64,000 nucleotides of DNA from Posidonia oceanica (Eukaryota; Streptophyta; Magnoliopsida; Alismatales; Posidoniaceae). Every line of letters starts with the position of its first letter. Position 1 is the first letter of the stretch. The position numbers were made by a program, and so were the translations under genes. Positions 1 through 10,472 of the stretch are shown one piece after another. The stretch spans positions 47,688,001 through 47,752,000 of the forward strand of contig JAZBRS010000035.1 in the NCBI GenBank assembly GCA_037176725.1. Reading direction: 5' to 3'. Below the pieces are notes generated by a model. That model was given only the letters and a program-made list of their open reading frames with translations, had not been told where the DNA came from and searched no databases.

Positions 1-20
1 CCAACCTGCATCACGCATAC

Positions 21-178
21 ATGCATCTTCAATCATCCTTTCCTTCTTATCAATCGTTCCGCTCTGCAACTCGCTTCGACTTGAGACAGTACTTCTTACC
101 AAGAACGCGTTGACGCTGCTCGGGCTGCGTTGGTCCAGATCTCCTGCCAGTCGTCGCCCCTGTGTCCACAAGACTGCT
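21..178 (+). pseudogene. Exon-like leader ORF remnant upstream of the PMD-like ORF (element A)
   Basis: An ATG at 21 opens a frame that aligns with the 63-codon ORF at 42486-42677 in the Main element. Both encode the stretch RQYF, and the alignment continues in another frame after an apparent 2-nt loss near 85-95 (stop TGA at about 111). Function unknown. The shared reading frame in two diverged elements suggests it was once translated, either as a short upstream ORF or as a first exon of the ORF at 375. Confidence 0.4.
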
Positions 179-374
179 ACAATTTCCTTTGCTTATGTCT
201 GTTTAGCTGCCTTATTCTGATATTAACTGCTGAATACATATTGAACTGCTTTATCAGCCTCAGATTCTGCTTCCTGTTAGAGATTATATGCCTGTGTGAT
301 CTGACTATCTGCAATATTGATAACAGGTACCTTCAAGCTCTGCAGCATCTGCTTGTACCTTTGCGGCCTACGCC

Positions 375-1577
375 ATGGGATATCCAACTCTTGAAACCCC
401 AATGCGCTGTTCTGAAGCCCTACGGGGCTGGATTGGCAAGCTTACTCAGGAAGACTGTGAGAAGCTGCGCCTCTGGGGCATATCCACAAAACTGCTGAAG
501 GCGGTTGATGTTGAAGTAAGCCGTCACCTTCTGTGCATTGCCGCAAGATTCTGGAAGCCGGCGCACCATGTCTTCCGCTTCGGAAGGACTGAGCTGACAC
601 CTACTCCGGAAGAGGTGCGCCGCATCTGTGGCTTCTCCCGGCTGATGGGACCACCCATTTTCATGAGACGCGACAAGTACATAGCGGTCCTCTGCAAGCT
701 ATCTGGGCTATCTACTGACAGGTGCCAGCAAAGACTGATCTACACCAACGGCCCCACGCCCATGCTGCACTTACACTACTTCGATGAAATCATAGACAAG
801 CGTGCTGAACTCGGAGATGACCTGTGGCTTCGGGGATTTGTCACCCGATTTCTGGGAGAGCTGATCTTCACTCATGGCTGGATGACAGTCGCGATAGAAA
901 TTGTTGAAATCGCACTAGTTGTGGTGACTAGGCAGATCGACCTGGCACCAGTCGTCTTGGCTGAAACTTACTACGGACTGGACCGCATCTCCCACCGCTG
1001 CCGCCACTTCCACGGCTGCGGAGTGCTAGTACAAATCTGGCTGGCTGCGCACCTTGAACTGAACTTGCTGCGCCCCCGGGGCCACATCATTGAAACATAC
1101 TGCAACAGTGGCCACGCCAGGACAATCAAAAAGGTCCCCGAAGAATACAAGAAGCTATCTGAGCTGACGGACGACACTGTCACCTAGCACATCATCCCGT
1201 CTGCGGCTGAACCTTTCACTATCTTCTTCGATACCCGCGATGCGCGACTTGTGGTGCTGCCTGGATTCACCGGAGGTGTGGAGTATCACCCCATCCGGGT
1301 CATGCGGCAGTTCGGCCTCCAGCAGGGCACCTTCATAGACAGCACAGTCCCAAAGCTCCTTCAAGCATATCCTTATGGGACAACATCTGCTACAACAAAG
1401 CTGGTTGATCTCATGCAGCATGGAGTGCGGTCTATTGACCTCGCATCTGCACAAGGCTCGGGATGTACTCCTGAATATCTGACGGAGGTACAAGCTTTTT
1501 GGCCTATCAGTGAGTTACCTCCTGGCGCACCGCAGTTCCCTGATTCCAGAAGGGCAAAGAAAGCCCAGACCGACTAG
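375..1577 (+). pseudogene. Plant-mobile-domain-like (DUF7745-type) ORF, one nonsense codon
   Basis: The frame runs about 400 codons from ATG 375 to TAG 1575-1577 and is broken once, by TAG at 1185-1187, where the Main copy has TGG (Trp). The N-terminal part has the pattern FW..AHHVFRF...ELTPT.EEV..ICGF, which resembles the plant mobile domain / DUF7745 proteins found in plant genomes and in some Ty3 and MULE elements; this assignment is from memory of the family pattern and was not searched. The C-terminal half (GVEYHPIRVMRQFG..QG.FIDST) is well conserved with the copy at 42840-44029. The biochemical role of these proteins is not known. Start chosen at 375 because ATG-G and the conservation begin there in both copies. 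Only one lesion in 1.2 kb implies the protein was under selection until recently. Confidence 0.72.
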
Positions 1578-1854
1578 AGCGTCTGTGTAACTGTCTGCCT
1601 ATCTTCTACTGTAAACTTTTGGCCTGTCACAGGCATGTAATCAAGTTCAATCAATACAAAGGCGTTCTGAGCCACCTGTTTGCATTTCGAATATGCTACA
1701 AGTGCATGCATGATCATATCAATCATATCTGCAGGGCCCCTGGCCAGACTTACTGCCAAACACCGCAGGAAAGTCCTCATCAATCAATCCAACTGCTGAC
1801 CCATGACATCTGAACAAGCAAGCTGCCGGGCACCGTCATCCGGATCTTCATCAA
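1578..1854 (+). other. Start of the 3' UTR of element A, no recognisable gene
   Basis: Non-coding sequence after the PMD-like ORF, similar in position and partly in sequence to 44030-44330 of Main. I see no promoter, RNA gene or repeat in it. Confidence 0.5.
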
Positions 1855-2142
1855 CGGGCTGGCACCCCCAACTGCCCGGCGATAGGTCTGTCAACCTATC
1901 ATCCTTGGCTGGCACCCCCAATTGCCCGGCGATAGGTCCGTCAACCTATCATCATCCTTGGGTTGGTACCCCAAACTACTCGTCTGGCAAACACGACAGC
2001 TTTGTCTTCATCCTCTGCTTTTGATGCCAAGGATGCGTTGGCCAACCCCTGGTATCATCCTGATACCAGGGGCATCTTTTGATCGCCCCTTGGTATCACT
2101 CTCCCTCTCTTTCCCCCATGATATTCCTAGTATCATGGGATG
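1855..2142 (+). repeat. Hairpin cluster in the 3' UTR of element A
   Basis: Several inverted repeats in a row. GATAGG (1881-1886) pairs with CCTATC (1895-1900). CCCCTGGTATCA (2046-2057) pairs with TGATACCAGGGG (2061-2072), a perfect 12-bp stem with a 3-nt loop, and runs into AGGGGCATCT (2068-2077). CCCATGATA (2115-2123) pairs with TATCATGGG (2131-2139) around a 7-nt loop. The same three hairpins, with paired base changes, occur in Main at 44330-44962, and the second also occurs in D at 60333-60361. Confidence 0.85.
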
Positions 2143-2167
2143 ATTCGCCCACGCGAAACCCATTCAT

Positions 2168-2992
2168 TTGCTGGCCGATAAGTCCGATATCTTATCATCT
2201 CTTTCCCTTTGCCAGCCGATAAGTCCGATATCTTATCATTCCTTCATCCCCTCTTTGCCGGCCGATAAGTCCGATATCTTATCATTCTATTCTTTTATTC
2301 ATTTGCCGACCGATAAGTCCGATATCTTATCATCTCTTTCCCTTTGCTGGCCGATAAGTCCGATATCTTATCATTCCTTCATCCCCTCTTTGTCGGTTGA
2401 TAAGTCCGATATCTTATCATCTCTTTCCCTTTGCCGGCCGATAAGTCCGATCTTATCATTCCTTCATCCCCTCTTTGTCGGCCGATAAGTCCGATATCTT
2501 ATCATCTCTTTCCCTTTGCCGGCCGATAAGTCTGATATTTTATCATTCCTTCATCCCCTCTTTGCTGGCCGATAAGTCCGATATCTTATAATTCTATTCT
2601 TTTATTCATTTGCCGGCCGATAAGTCTGATATCTTATCATCTCTTTCCCTTTGCCGGCCGATAAGTCCGATATCTTATCATTCTTTCATCCCCTCTTTGC
2701 CGGCCGATAAGTCCGATATCTTATCATTCTATTCTTTTATTTATTTACCGGTCGATAAGTCCGATATCTTATCATCTCTTTCCCTTTGCTGGCCGATAAG
2801 TCCGATATCTTATCATCTCTTTCCCTTTGCCGGCCGATAAGTCCGATATCTTATCATTCCTTCATCTCCTCTTTGCCGGCCGATAAGTCCGATATCTTAT
2901 CATTCTATTCTTTTATTCATTTGCCGGCCGATAAGTCCGATATCTTATCACCCCTTTCCCTTTGCCGGCCGATAAGTCCGATATCTTATCAA
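2168..2992 (+). repeat. Tandem array of about 19 palindromic cores (GATAAG...CTTATC)
   Basis: A 20-bp core with arms GATAAG and CTTATC recurs about 19 times. Three spacer types give units of 41, 46 and 48 bp, which mostly rotate in a fixed order, making a higher-order repeat near 135 bp. A few cores vary (one shortened at about 2440, one with tctgatattttatc near 2527). Hypervariable tandem repeats in the 3' UTR are known for Ogre/Tat elements and can seed satellites; the perfect palindromic core is seen directly. Confidence 0.93.
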
Positions 2993-3183
2993 TCCTTTTC
3001 TTATCAAACTTTCAATCAATCAATCACTCTTTTCCTTATCAATCAATCAATCACTCTTTTCCTTATCAATCAGTCAATCACTCTTTTTCTTATCAAACTT
3101 TCAATCAATCAATCCCTCTTTTTCTTATCAATCATCAATCAATCAATCAATCAATCATCAATCAATCAATCAATCACTGCTCT
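2993..3183 (+). repeat. AATC-rich tandem repeats
   Basis: Runs of AATC and longer units containing ctcttttccttatc repeat through this segment. It follows the palindromic array directly. Main has a short counterpart at about 45858-45960. Confidence 0.85.
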
Positions 3184-3390
3184 TTCTGGTTGATAGGACC
3201 GTAAACTATCATCTTGGGTTGGTGTCTTATCTAGCCCGCAGTTGTGTTATATGGCTGACATCCAGTAATTGTCCATTGTAATTGCACTTTCCGGTTGATA
3301 GGGCCGTAAACTATCATTCTCTGGCTGATGATCCAAAACTCATCCTGGGCTGATATCCAAAACTATCACTTGCAATTACGTTATACGGCT
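3184..3390 (+). repeat. Hairpin-module repeats, left part (interrupted by solo LTR G)
   Basis: Copies of GGTTGATAGG...CTATC and the companion motif GGCTGACATCCAG/AACTGTC, continuing after the solo LTR at 9143. The last five bases, CGGCT (3386-3390), are one copy of the G target duplication. Confidence 0.85.
3386..3390. repeat. Left target-site duplication of solo LTR G (CGGCT)
   Basis: CGGCT here and at 9143-9147 flank TG...CA of the 5752-bp LTR exactly. In the empty site the motif directly precedes a GATATCCAG hairpin unit. Confidence 0.95.
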
Positions 3391-6300
3391 TGTAGCGATC
3401 CCGATCGGAACCAGGCTCGCTAGATTCAGCGGCGATTGAGATCCGAGGAAGAGGCTCAACTCGAAAACACTTGAAATCGAGGAGAAAAAGGAAAGATAAG
3501 ACAAATCAGAGTCGCCACCATGTCTATTAACGGGAGACAAGGAAAACCGGGGGAAATGTGTGAATTAACACGCAAAACCGAGCAAGAAATGCAAAGCAAA
3601 GCAATGCAAAGGAAAAACAAATGCAAACAAATGCAAATGAGATGACTCTAGCCTAGGATAAAGGCAGTATGGTCATTGCGGGCCAAAAGACAGGGTAAGG
3701 ACTCCTGTTACGCGCGGGGAAGGTGTTAGGCACCCCCGACACGCCCGAAAATTGGTCTTTCTAGGCTTACGCTCGCATACGCAGAAAGATGCAGGATTGA
3801 ATGCCTATGTGCCTATAAATGCCTAAATGAATGCTCAAGATGTGCTCTAAGTGGGGAGAAACAAAGCAAGGAAGTAAACGTGCTCTCTGGGTGCTCAGCT
3901 ACGCTGTCCGTGTTTCGAATTAGGCGAAACCTAGCTCGTGAGAACTCCAAACAGTAAGCATCACAGTCCTATATGCAAATGCAGGCGAAAAAGCGAAACA
4001 GCGAGGAAACCATGCAATGCAATCGTCATGCAAGGGAAAACGGCGTAAAACACGCAAAACTAGACGAGAAAAGAGCAAGGCACGCAGAACGGAGCAAAAG
4101 AACAAAATCGGCGCGCAAAACGAGCGAGAAAGCAAGGCAGCGCACAAAACAAGGCAAGAAAACAGAAGGGCACGCGAAACGGTGCAAAGGCGAGAGCGGG
4201 CACGCGAAACGGTGCCAAAACAGCGAAGCAAAAACCTCAGAAAAGCCATGCGAAATGCAAGAATGTAGAAAAGATCAAAAGAGGCCAAAGGGGGGCAAAA
4301 CAACGTGTGTGTAAGAACAGACGTCGTTTGGGACCACTCGGAGTAGGTGTGAAGACCTACAGAGGGGAGAGTGTGCAAATGGAGGGATTACCACTTCTTA
4401 GCGACTGTTTCCCACTAAACCGTTCCACGGTGTGTCTCGCATGCTGCCCAAAGCTCGCGATGCGATCGGATCGTGGAAAAGGGAGAAGAAAGCCACATTA
4501 AGTGATAGATCCAGGGAAAACTCAACACAAAACACTCAGGGGTACGCGAAACGGGGATTGGAAGATACAAGCAGAAAGGGGAGGCCCTATTCTACATGCT
4601 CAAAGAGACAGAAAGCGAAAACAAGGAAAACTGTGCAAATGGTATGCAAATGAATGCAATGCAGGGGTTCAGGAGGACATACCTGGAAATCCGGGAGCCT
4701 GATCTGAAATCTGTCTGGTCCATGCTGAAGAACGCTTCGCTGCGGTCGCCTGGGCAGCTTACTTGAGAAGATCCAATGGCCGGATTGAAAGATATCGCAG
4801 CTTCAAGGCAGAAAGGCCAGAACAGGGGAGAAGAACAGATCTAGGTGTTCAGGAGGTCCTAGGGACGTGCAAAAGGTCCTCCCAAGTGAAAGGGAGCTAA
4901 AAGTGCTTAGTGTGTGCAAGAAGATGCTAAAATGCAAGACTAGATGAGTGCAGGATACATGCAAAAGCAAGAAAAAGCAATGATAAGAAACTGGGAAAAG
5001 CCAGGAGTTCAGAAGGCATTTTGAAAAAGAAAAGGGGCTACAAATGAAAATTTTCCAGAAAACAGGGGTTCACAGGAAAGGGTTTTGAAAACAGGGGAAG
5101 ACAGAGGTCTATTTGGCAAAAAACTAGGCTCAGAAAGTTGTTTTGAAAAGAGGGTATGCTTTAAAAGAGGTTTTGAAAGCAAAAAGGGATCAGAAAGCAA
5201 TTTTGGAAAAACTGGGGTCTAAAATGCAAATTTTCCAGAAAACAAGGTTCTGGGGAGTCCGGGAATACTAGTGGAGGGTCTGTATGCAATTTGGTAAATA
5301 TAGGAGCTAGAATGCAACCTAGGGGCAAAATGGTCTTTTCACATGATTTTTTAAAAGATGCAAGGGCCTATGTGTGATTTTTAAATCATGCAGGGGCTGA
5401 AAATGCAATTTTATATGGAAAACATGCTCTGAAAAATAGGGGACAGGACTACAGTGTGATTTTTGGAAAATACGGGGTTAATAATGCAATATAATAAGCT
5501 AAAATACATGCAGCACAGTTACTGTCCATTTAAAATGGACCTATATGCAAAAATGCAAAACTAGGGGGTAAAATATGCAATGCAGTATGCAAAAATCATA
5601 AATGAAACCTAGGTTACTACAGTGCATGGACTTAAGTGCAAAATCAGAAAAATGCAAGGGGCCAGAATGCAATGTGATATGGTAAAATGCATGCAGCTAA
5701 ATGATCTGATTTAAAACAGGACTTAAGTGCAAAAATTGAAAACAGAGGGACTAAAACATAAAAAATTACAACTACACAGCACAGTAAAAGGACGAGAATG
5801 AAAATACTGAAAAACAGGAATAAGATAAGCAATTTAGCATGATATTAAATTAAAAACTAAGCAACTTAAATAAACTAAGGACCAGAACGCAAAAATGTAA
5901 AAACTTAAGGCAGGAATGTAATATTTGCATAAAAACATTATAACTGGAAAAATAAACCAACAGTGATCCGTCGGCGGTGGCTGGCACTGTAGCAGAATGC
6001 CACCGGAGCTCACCACCGTCGGCACAGGGAGCTGCGGAGATGCTGATCGGCGGAGGGCGCTACCGGCGTTCGTGCGGAGCTTTGGAGACTGTCGGAGCAA
6101 TGTTCTGTTGGGCGGAGCGTCCGGAGAACAGGAGGCCGGCGCCGGAGAAGACGGTTTGTCCGGTGACTTGCAGGCAGAGCTGGAGGGCTTGGAAACTACT
6201 TCTGTTTGGCGGAAAAGCATCAGAGGAGGGAGAGGGAGCGGGGGAGGCAAGGAGATACCTGCGCTCGCGTCCGGAGTGCGCTCCCGACCTCAGCAGGATC

Positions 6301-9142
6301 GGGGGTGGCCGGCGGTCCTCGTCCGGTCGCAGCGGAGACCTCCAGCGGCTCGCGACGGTTGGAACTTCTTCAGGACGTTCTTCCGGAGCCCCTCGGACGA
6401 TCAGATCGAGCTTCTGCAGCTCGAGCGGGAGATTGGAATTTTTGGGTCGACAGTGGGCAGCCGGAGGTGGCGGGCTTTGTCCGCTGCTCGTCCGACAAAG
6501 CGGAGGCCTCCGGGGGATTGCTGGAAGGCTGGCGAAGCTGTCTGGATGCTTGGAAGGGCTTTCCGGAGAGCGAGGAGAGGTCTTGGAGTTTGGGTGGATT
6601 TCTGGTCTGAGACGAGGTAAGGTGTTTGTTGTGGAATTCTTGGTCTGTGGTGAGCGGTTGGGTTCGAGGCCGGAGGCTTTGGAAAGGAGATGGTTTGGGG
6701 ATTATCTGGGTGGATTTTGGGAGGCAATGGTGGACTGGAGTGATGGGAATTGCCGAAGGGAAGGAGTTGGGTTTCGGTTGGAGTCAGGTGGTGTTTCTGG
6801 GAGATTTCAGGTGGTTTCGTGGGGTGGAATGGCTGGGAAATGTTGGAGGAAGAAGGCCAAGTGTTGGGTGAGATTGGGGAAGTAACAGGGAGGAGTTCTG
6901 AGGCTTGGAGTGGGTCTGGCTTACTGGAAAAGGGAGAGGAGGTTCTGCTGAAGGTTTCTGAATGGAAATGGGAGATGGTTGCTGAAGGAAGGCTGGGGAA
7001 TTGGGGTCTCTCTCTCCGGGACGCCAAGATGAGCACTCGGATCACCCTCCCTGGCCACTCTCTCTTCTGGAAGCGGAGGAGGCAGAGAAGAAAAGGGATG
7101 AGTTGCAGTTGGAAGAAAGGAGAATGGAAAATGGCTCTCTGGAATTGGATTGAACTCTGGGTTCCTCTCTAATTCGCTCTGAAGCTGAAGGTTGCTCGCA
7201 TTGGTTCTGCACTGGTCTCTCTGGCGCTCTCGATCGAAGGGAGGACGGGAGGCTTATATCCGGAGCTGCTGCTGCTGGGCGCGAGCTGAGAATTCAAACT
7301 CGACCGACGATCACTGCAGCAGAGGGGACAGGGCGACCAGCTCCGGAAAAGCCGCGGAGAGGAAGGAGGGGCGGCGAGCTCTGTGGATTGAAGTGATGGA
7401 GGCTTGAATTTCGAATGGAGGAGGGAAATCTGTAGCCGGCCGCTCGCGGGAAGAAATGCAGAAAAAAACCTGCAGAAGGAGAAGGAGGAAGACGGAGTGC
7501 GTGGGCCAGACTGTGCGGGCCGAAGGGAAAAAGCAGAGAAAATAAAAGAAAAAAGAAACAGGCTGGATTGAGCCCAGTAAGGAAAAGTAAGAAAGAAAGA
7601 AGGGAAATAAGAAAGAAAGAGGGGGTAGAATGGGGAAATAAAATAGGTAAAAATAAACTAAAAATAAATAAAAATGCCAGAAGGATTGTGCTGTAGGTTA
7701 AGACTTTAATTAAGATTTTTAATGGTCATTTAGAGTTGATTAATGTGTTTTGGGCTTAATGAGGGTTTTAGGGTTTTGGTTTTGCTTTTAATTAGTTTTC
7801 TCTTGATTAAGTGTTTGTTGAACCCTTTTTAAATTGTTTTAAAAATTGTATTTCCCTTGTTGGACACTTAGAATATTGATTAGGATTTTTTAGGATTTAT
7901 TTCGTATTAATTAGGGTTGGTTTTAGGTTCTTAAGTTTTAGTCTTTTTAGGGTTTTTTCCTTCTTAAGTCTTTTAAGTTGTGTTTTGATTTTTATTTTGT
8001 TGATTTTTCTTGAAGTTTTTAGTTGGATTTTTTTGATTTAATAGGGTGTTTTTTAGGTCTTTCAGATGTGTTTTTTTTTCTTTTTTTTAATTAAGTTTTT
8101 AACTTGTTTTTCTTATGTTTACTAGGTTAAGTCTTTTGCCTTCCTTAATTACTTGTTTTAGTATTTGATTTTTTTATTCTTCTTTTTGGGTTTGTTTTTT
8201 AATTCTTCTGATGGGTTTTTACCTTTGGTGGGTTTTGATTTTATTTTAGCTTTTTCCTTGATTTTTCAGTGTTTTCTTTTGATTTGTTTTGCATTTTTTA
8301 GTTTGCATGCTTGGTTTTCTTTTTAGCTTGCTTAAGTTAAGTTTAAGTTGTTAATTGCTTGTTTAACATTTTTTAATTGTTTTTCTTAGGGTTCTGATTT
8401 GTTTCTTTTATGTTTTGAGGTTTTACAGATTTTTATGGGTTTTTGTGGATTTTGCAAGAGGGAGAAAAGGAAAAGAGAAGGAGGAAAGAAATGGAAAAAA
8501 GAGGGAAATAAAAGGGAAAGAGATAGGTTGGAGGAAAATGATTTTTTAAAATTCAGAAAAAGTGTTAAAAATGAAGTAAAAATAGGGATAAGATAGAGGA
8601 AGGATAGAAACACAGAGGGGGCCCACAGCCAGACCAGAAAAAGGATAAGAAAGGGATGAAAAGAGAGATGATAATCAGGAGAGAGAGAGGAGAGAGAAAA
8701 TGATAATCCCGGAGAGAGAAAAGGATAATTTGGGTGAAAGAGGGTCTTAATGGTCTTGGAATGGGGTGAGAATTGGTGAGTGGGTAATCTAGGGTTTGAA
8801 GTCTTGGTTCTGAAGCTTTGGTTTGATTCTAAGGAGGTTTTGGAGGGGTTTCAAGGTGTAGAAGAAGGGTAGTTTCTCCTAAGTTTTCTAGGGTTTTTGG
8901 GAATGGGTTAGGTTTGAAAATTCCTAGGTCTTTGGGTAGGTTTGTTGAGTGGATAGTGGTGGGTTTTCCTAGGGATTTTGGTTAGGTTTTGAGGTTGGGA
9001 AGGGGGGTAAAGGTTTAGGTCAAAACAGGCTGATTTTGAAGGGTAGAGAGGAGGATTAGGGTTAGGGTTTGGTTAGGGGTTTGATCCAGCAATCACCAAG
9101 AGGGCTCCAAGGGTCCGGGCCTGCCAAGATGGGGTGTCAACA
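3391..9142 (-). mobile_element. Solo LTR G (Main-family LTR, reverse orientation)
   Basis: Begins TGTAGCGATCCCGATCGG and ends GATGGGGTGTCAACA, the reverse complements of the Main LTR end and start. Length 5752 bp against 5877 for Main. Perfect 5-bp TSD CGGCT. No internal sequence is present, so it is a solo LTR left by LTR-LTR recombination. Internal marks, read on the minus strand: TATA-like GATATAAG at about 7251-7260, splice-donor-like sites at about 6257 and 4682, a tandem block with CGTTTTGCGTG units at about 3985-4260, the conserved U5 block at about 3692-3765, and an 11-nt PBS-like match at 3507-3517. Long ORFs on the + strand at 5977-6885 are shadows of its GC-rich segment. Confidence 0.95.
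7251..7260 (-). promoter_or_regulatory. TATA-like box of solo LTR G
   Basis: GGCTTATATC on + reads GATATAAGCC on the minus strand, matching TGATATAAGC at 27231-27240 of the Main LTR at the equivalent place before the C-rich transcribed segment. Conservation supports a promoter; activity is unknown. Confidence 0.5.
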
Positions 9143-9147
9143 CGGCT
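9143..9147. repeat. Right target-site duplication of solo LTR G (CGGCT)
   Basis: Second copy of CGGCT, immediately after the CA end of the LTR at 9142. Confidence 0.95.
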
Positions 9148-9905
9148 GATATCCAGTAACTATCCCTTGCAATTGCACTTTCTGGTTGATAGGATTGTAA
9201 ACTATCGCTCCCAGTTGATAGGCCCGTAAACTATCGCTTCCGGTTGATAGGATCGTAAACTATCACTTGCAATTGCATTATACGGCTGATAACCAGTAAC
9301 TATCCCTCATGATTGCGCTTTCCGGTTGATAGGTCCGTAAACTATTGCTCCCGGTTGATAGGTCCGTAAACTATCGCTTCCGGTTGATAGGTCCGTAAAC
9401 TATCGCTTCCGGTTGATAGGACCGTAAACTATCGCTACGCTAATCATGTTATATGGCTGATATCCAGTAACTATCACTCGCAAATGCCCTTTCCGGTTGA
9501 TAGGATCGTAAACTATCGCTCCCGGTTGATAGGCCCGTAAACTATCGCTCCCGGTTGATAGGCCCGTAAACTATCGCTTCCGGTTGATAGGACCGTAAAC
9601 TATCATTCTCTGGCATTGACGTTATACGGCTGATAACCAGTAACTATCACTCATGGATTGTGCTTTTGGTTGATAGGACCGTAAACTATCGCTCCCGGTT
9701 GATAGGCCCGTAAACTATCGCTTCTGGTTGATAGGACCGTAAACTATCCTGCACAATCATGTTTTACGGTTGATATCCAGTAACTATCACTCACAACTGC
9801 TTCCGGTTGATAGGTCTGTAAACTATCGCTTCCGGTTGATAGGTCCGTAAACTATCGCTTCCGGTTGATAGGTCCGTAAACTATCGCTTCCGATTGATAG
9901 GACCG
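9143..9905 (+). repeat. 29-bp hairpin array of element A, right part
   Basis: Units of about 29 bp of the form GGTTGATAGGTCCGTAAAC followed by TATCGCTTCC. GATAG pairs with CTATC around loop gtccgtaaa, for example 9386-9404. Several units form a block, and blocks are separated by the companion motif TACGGCTGATATCCAG...AACTATC, whose GATA and TATC also pair. The counterpart in Main is 46021-46895, where stems have changed in pairs. Confidence 0.92.
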
Positions 9906-10405
9906 TAAACTATTCGGTCGATAAGCCCGACACCTTATCACTCTCTTCGCACGACTTTGTCCCAGGAAAGCAAAGTCCCGCATCCCTTTGCGATAGGAGA
10001 GTCGGCCTCTCTCCCCTCGCACCCTTTTTGCTAGCTTGCTCCCCGGGCGGGGACAAGCTGCACTTCTCTTTCTTGCCTTGTCGCGCAAGTTTGGCCTGCC
10101 TGCCGGGTCTTTGCGCCACATCGTGTTTCTCTTTTAGCATTCTTCTTTTGCATCATCTTTGCACTTTCCTTTTCTAGCACTGCATACTAGTCCAGCGTCA
10201 TCATCATCTTGTGCTGCATCAGCATTCTTAGCTGTACAAACTTTTGCACTAACATTTGCATTGCATTTGCATTGGCATACATTGCATACATTGCATCTCA
10301 TCCATCTACACCTGCACTTTGCATTGCGGCAATGAGCTACGACTTTCGGTGCAACTGCCGAATAAGTAACTCACGCCAATAGCAATCTTCTGCTCCTGCC
10401 GGTCA
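9906..10405 (+). other. Conserved block between hairpin array and PPT (element A)
   Basis: Alignable with 46896-47402 of Main although the arrays upstream differ. It holds GATAAG..CTTATC near 9919-9938, an inverted repeat GACTTTG/CAAAGTC near 9952-9976, and a strong GC-rich hairpin at 10033-10059 (AGCTTG/CAAGCT enclosing CCCC/GGGG). A TCGG/CCGA stem-loop lies near 10335-10365. No ORF is conserved across it. ORFs of 76 and 89 codons on the minus strand are unsupported. Confidence 0.6.
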
Positions 10406-10472
10406 GATGGGGTGTCTTGTCAACCCTGAGCAGCGGCCTCGCTTCGCTTGACCTCGCTCAGGGAGGGGCATC
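10406..10472 (+). promoter_or_regulatory. Polypurine tract with stem-loop, element A
   Basis: CCCTGAGC (10424-10431) pairs with GCTCAGGG (10456-10463); the tract AGGGAGGGGCATC follows and ends at the LTR start 10473. GATGGGGTGTC (10406-10416) is close to the inverse of the LTR start, so its GGGGTGTC could pair with GACACCCC just inside the LTR. In retroelements the PPT primes plus-strand DNA synthesis. Confidence 0.85.

Noticed and set aside
2168..2992. CRISPR-like look: palindromic repeats with near-constant spacers
   Set aside because: The spacers are themselves repeated in three types, there are no cas genes, and the DNA is plant retrotransposon UTR.
5977..6885. 302-codon and overlapping ORFs suggesting a host gene
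   Set aside because: They lie inside solo LTR G on the strand opposite its orientation, in skewed GC-rich sequence, overlap in all frames and show no domain.
9050..9085. Interstitial telomere (TTAGGGTTAGGG)
   Set aside because: Only one or two imperfect units, and the same CCCTAA words occur near the start of each LTR in this family.
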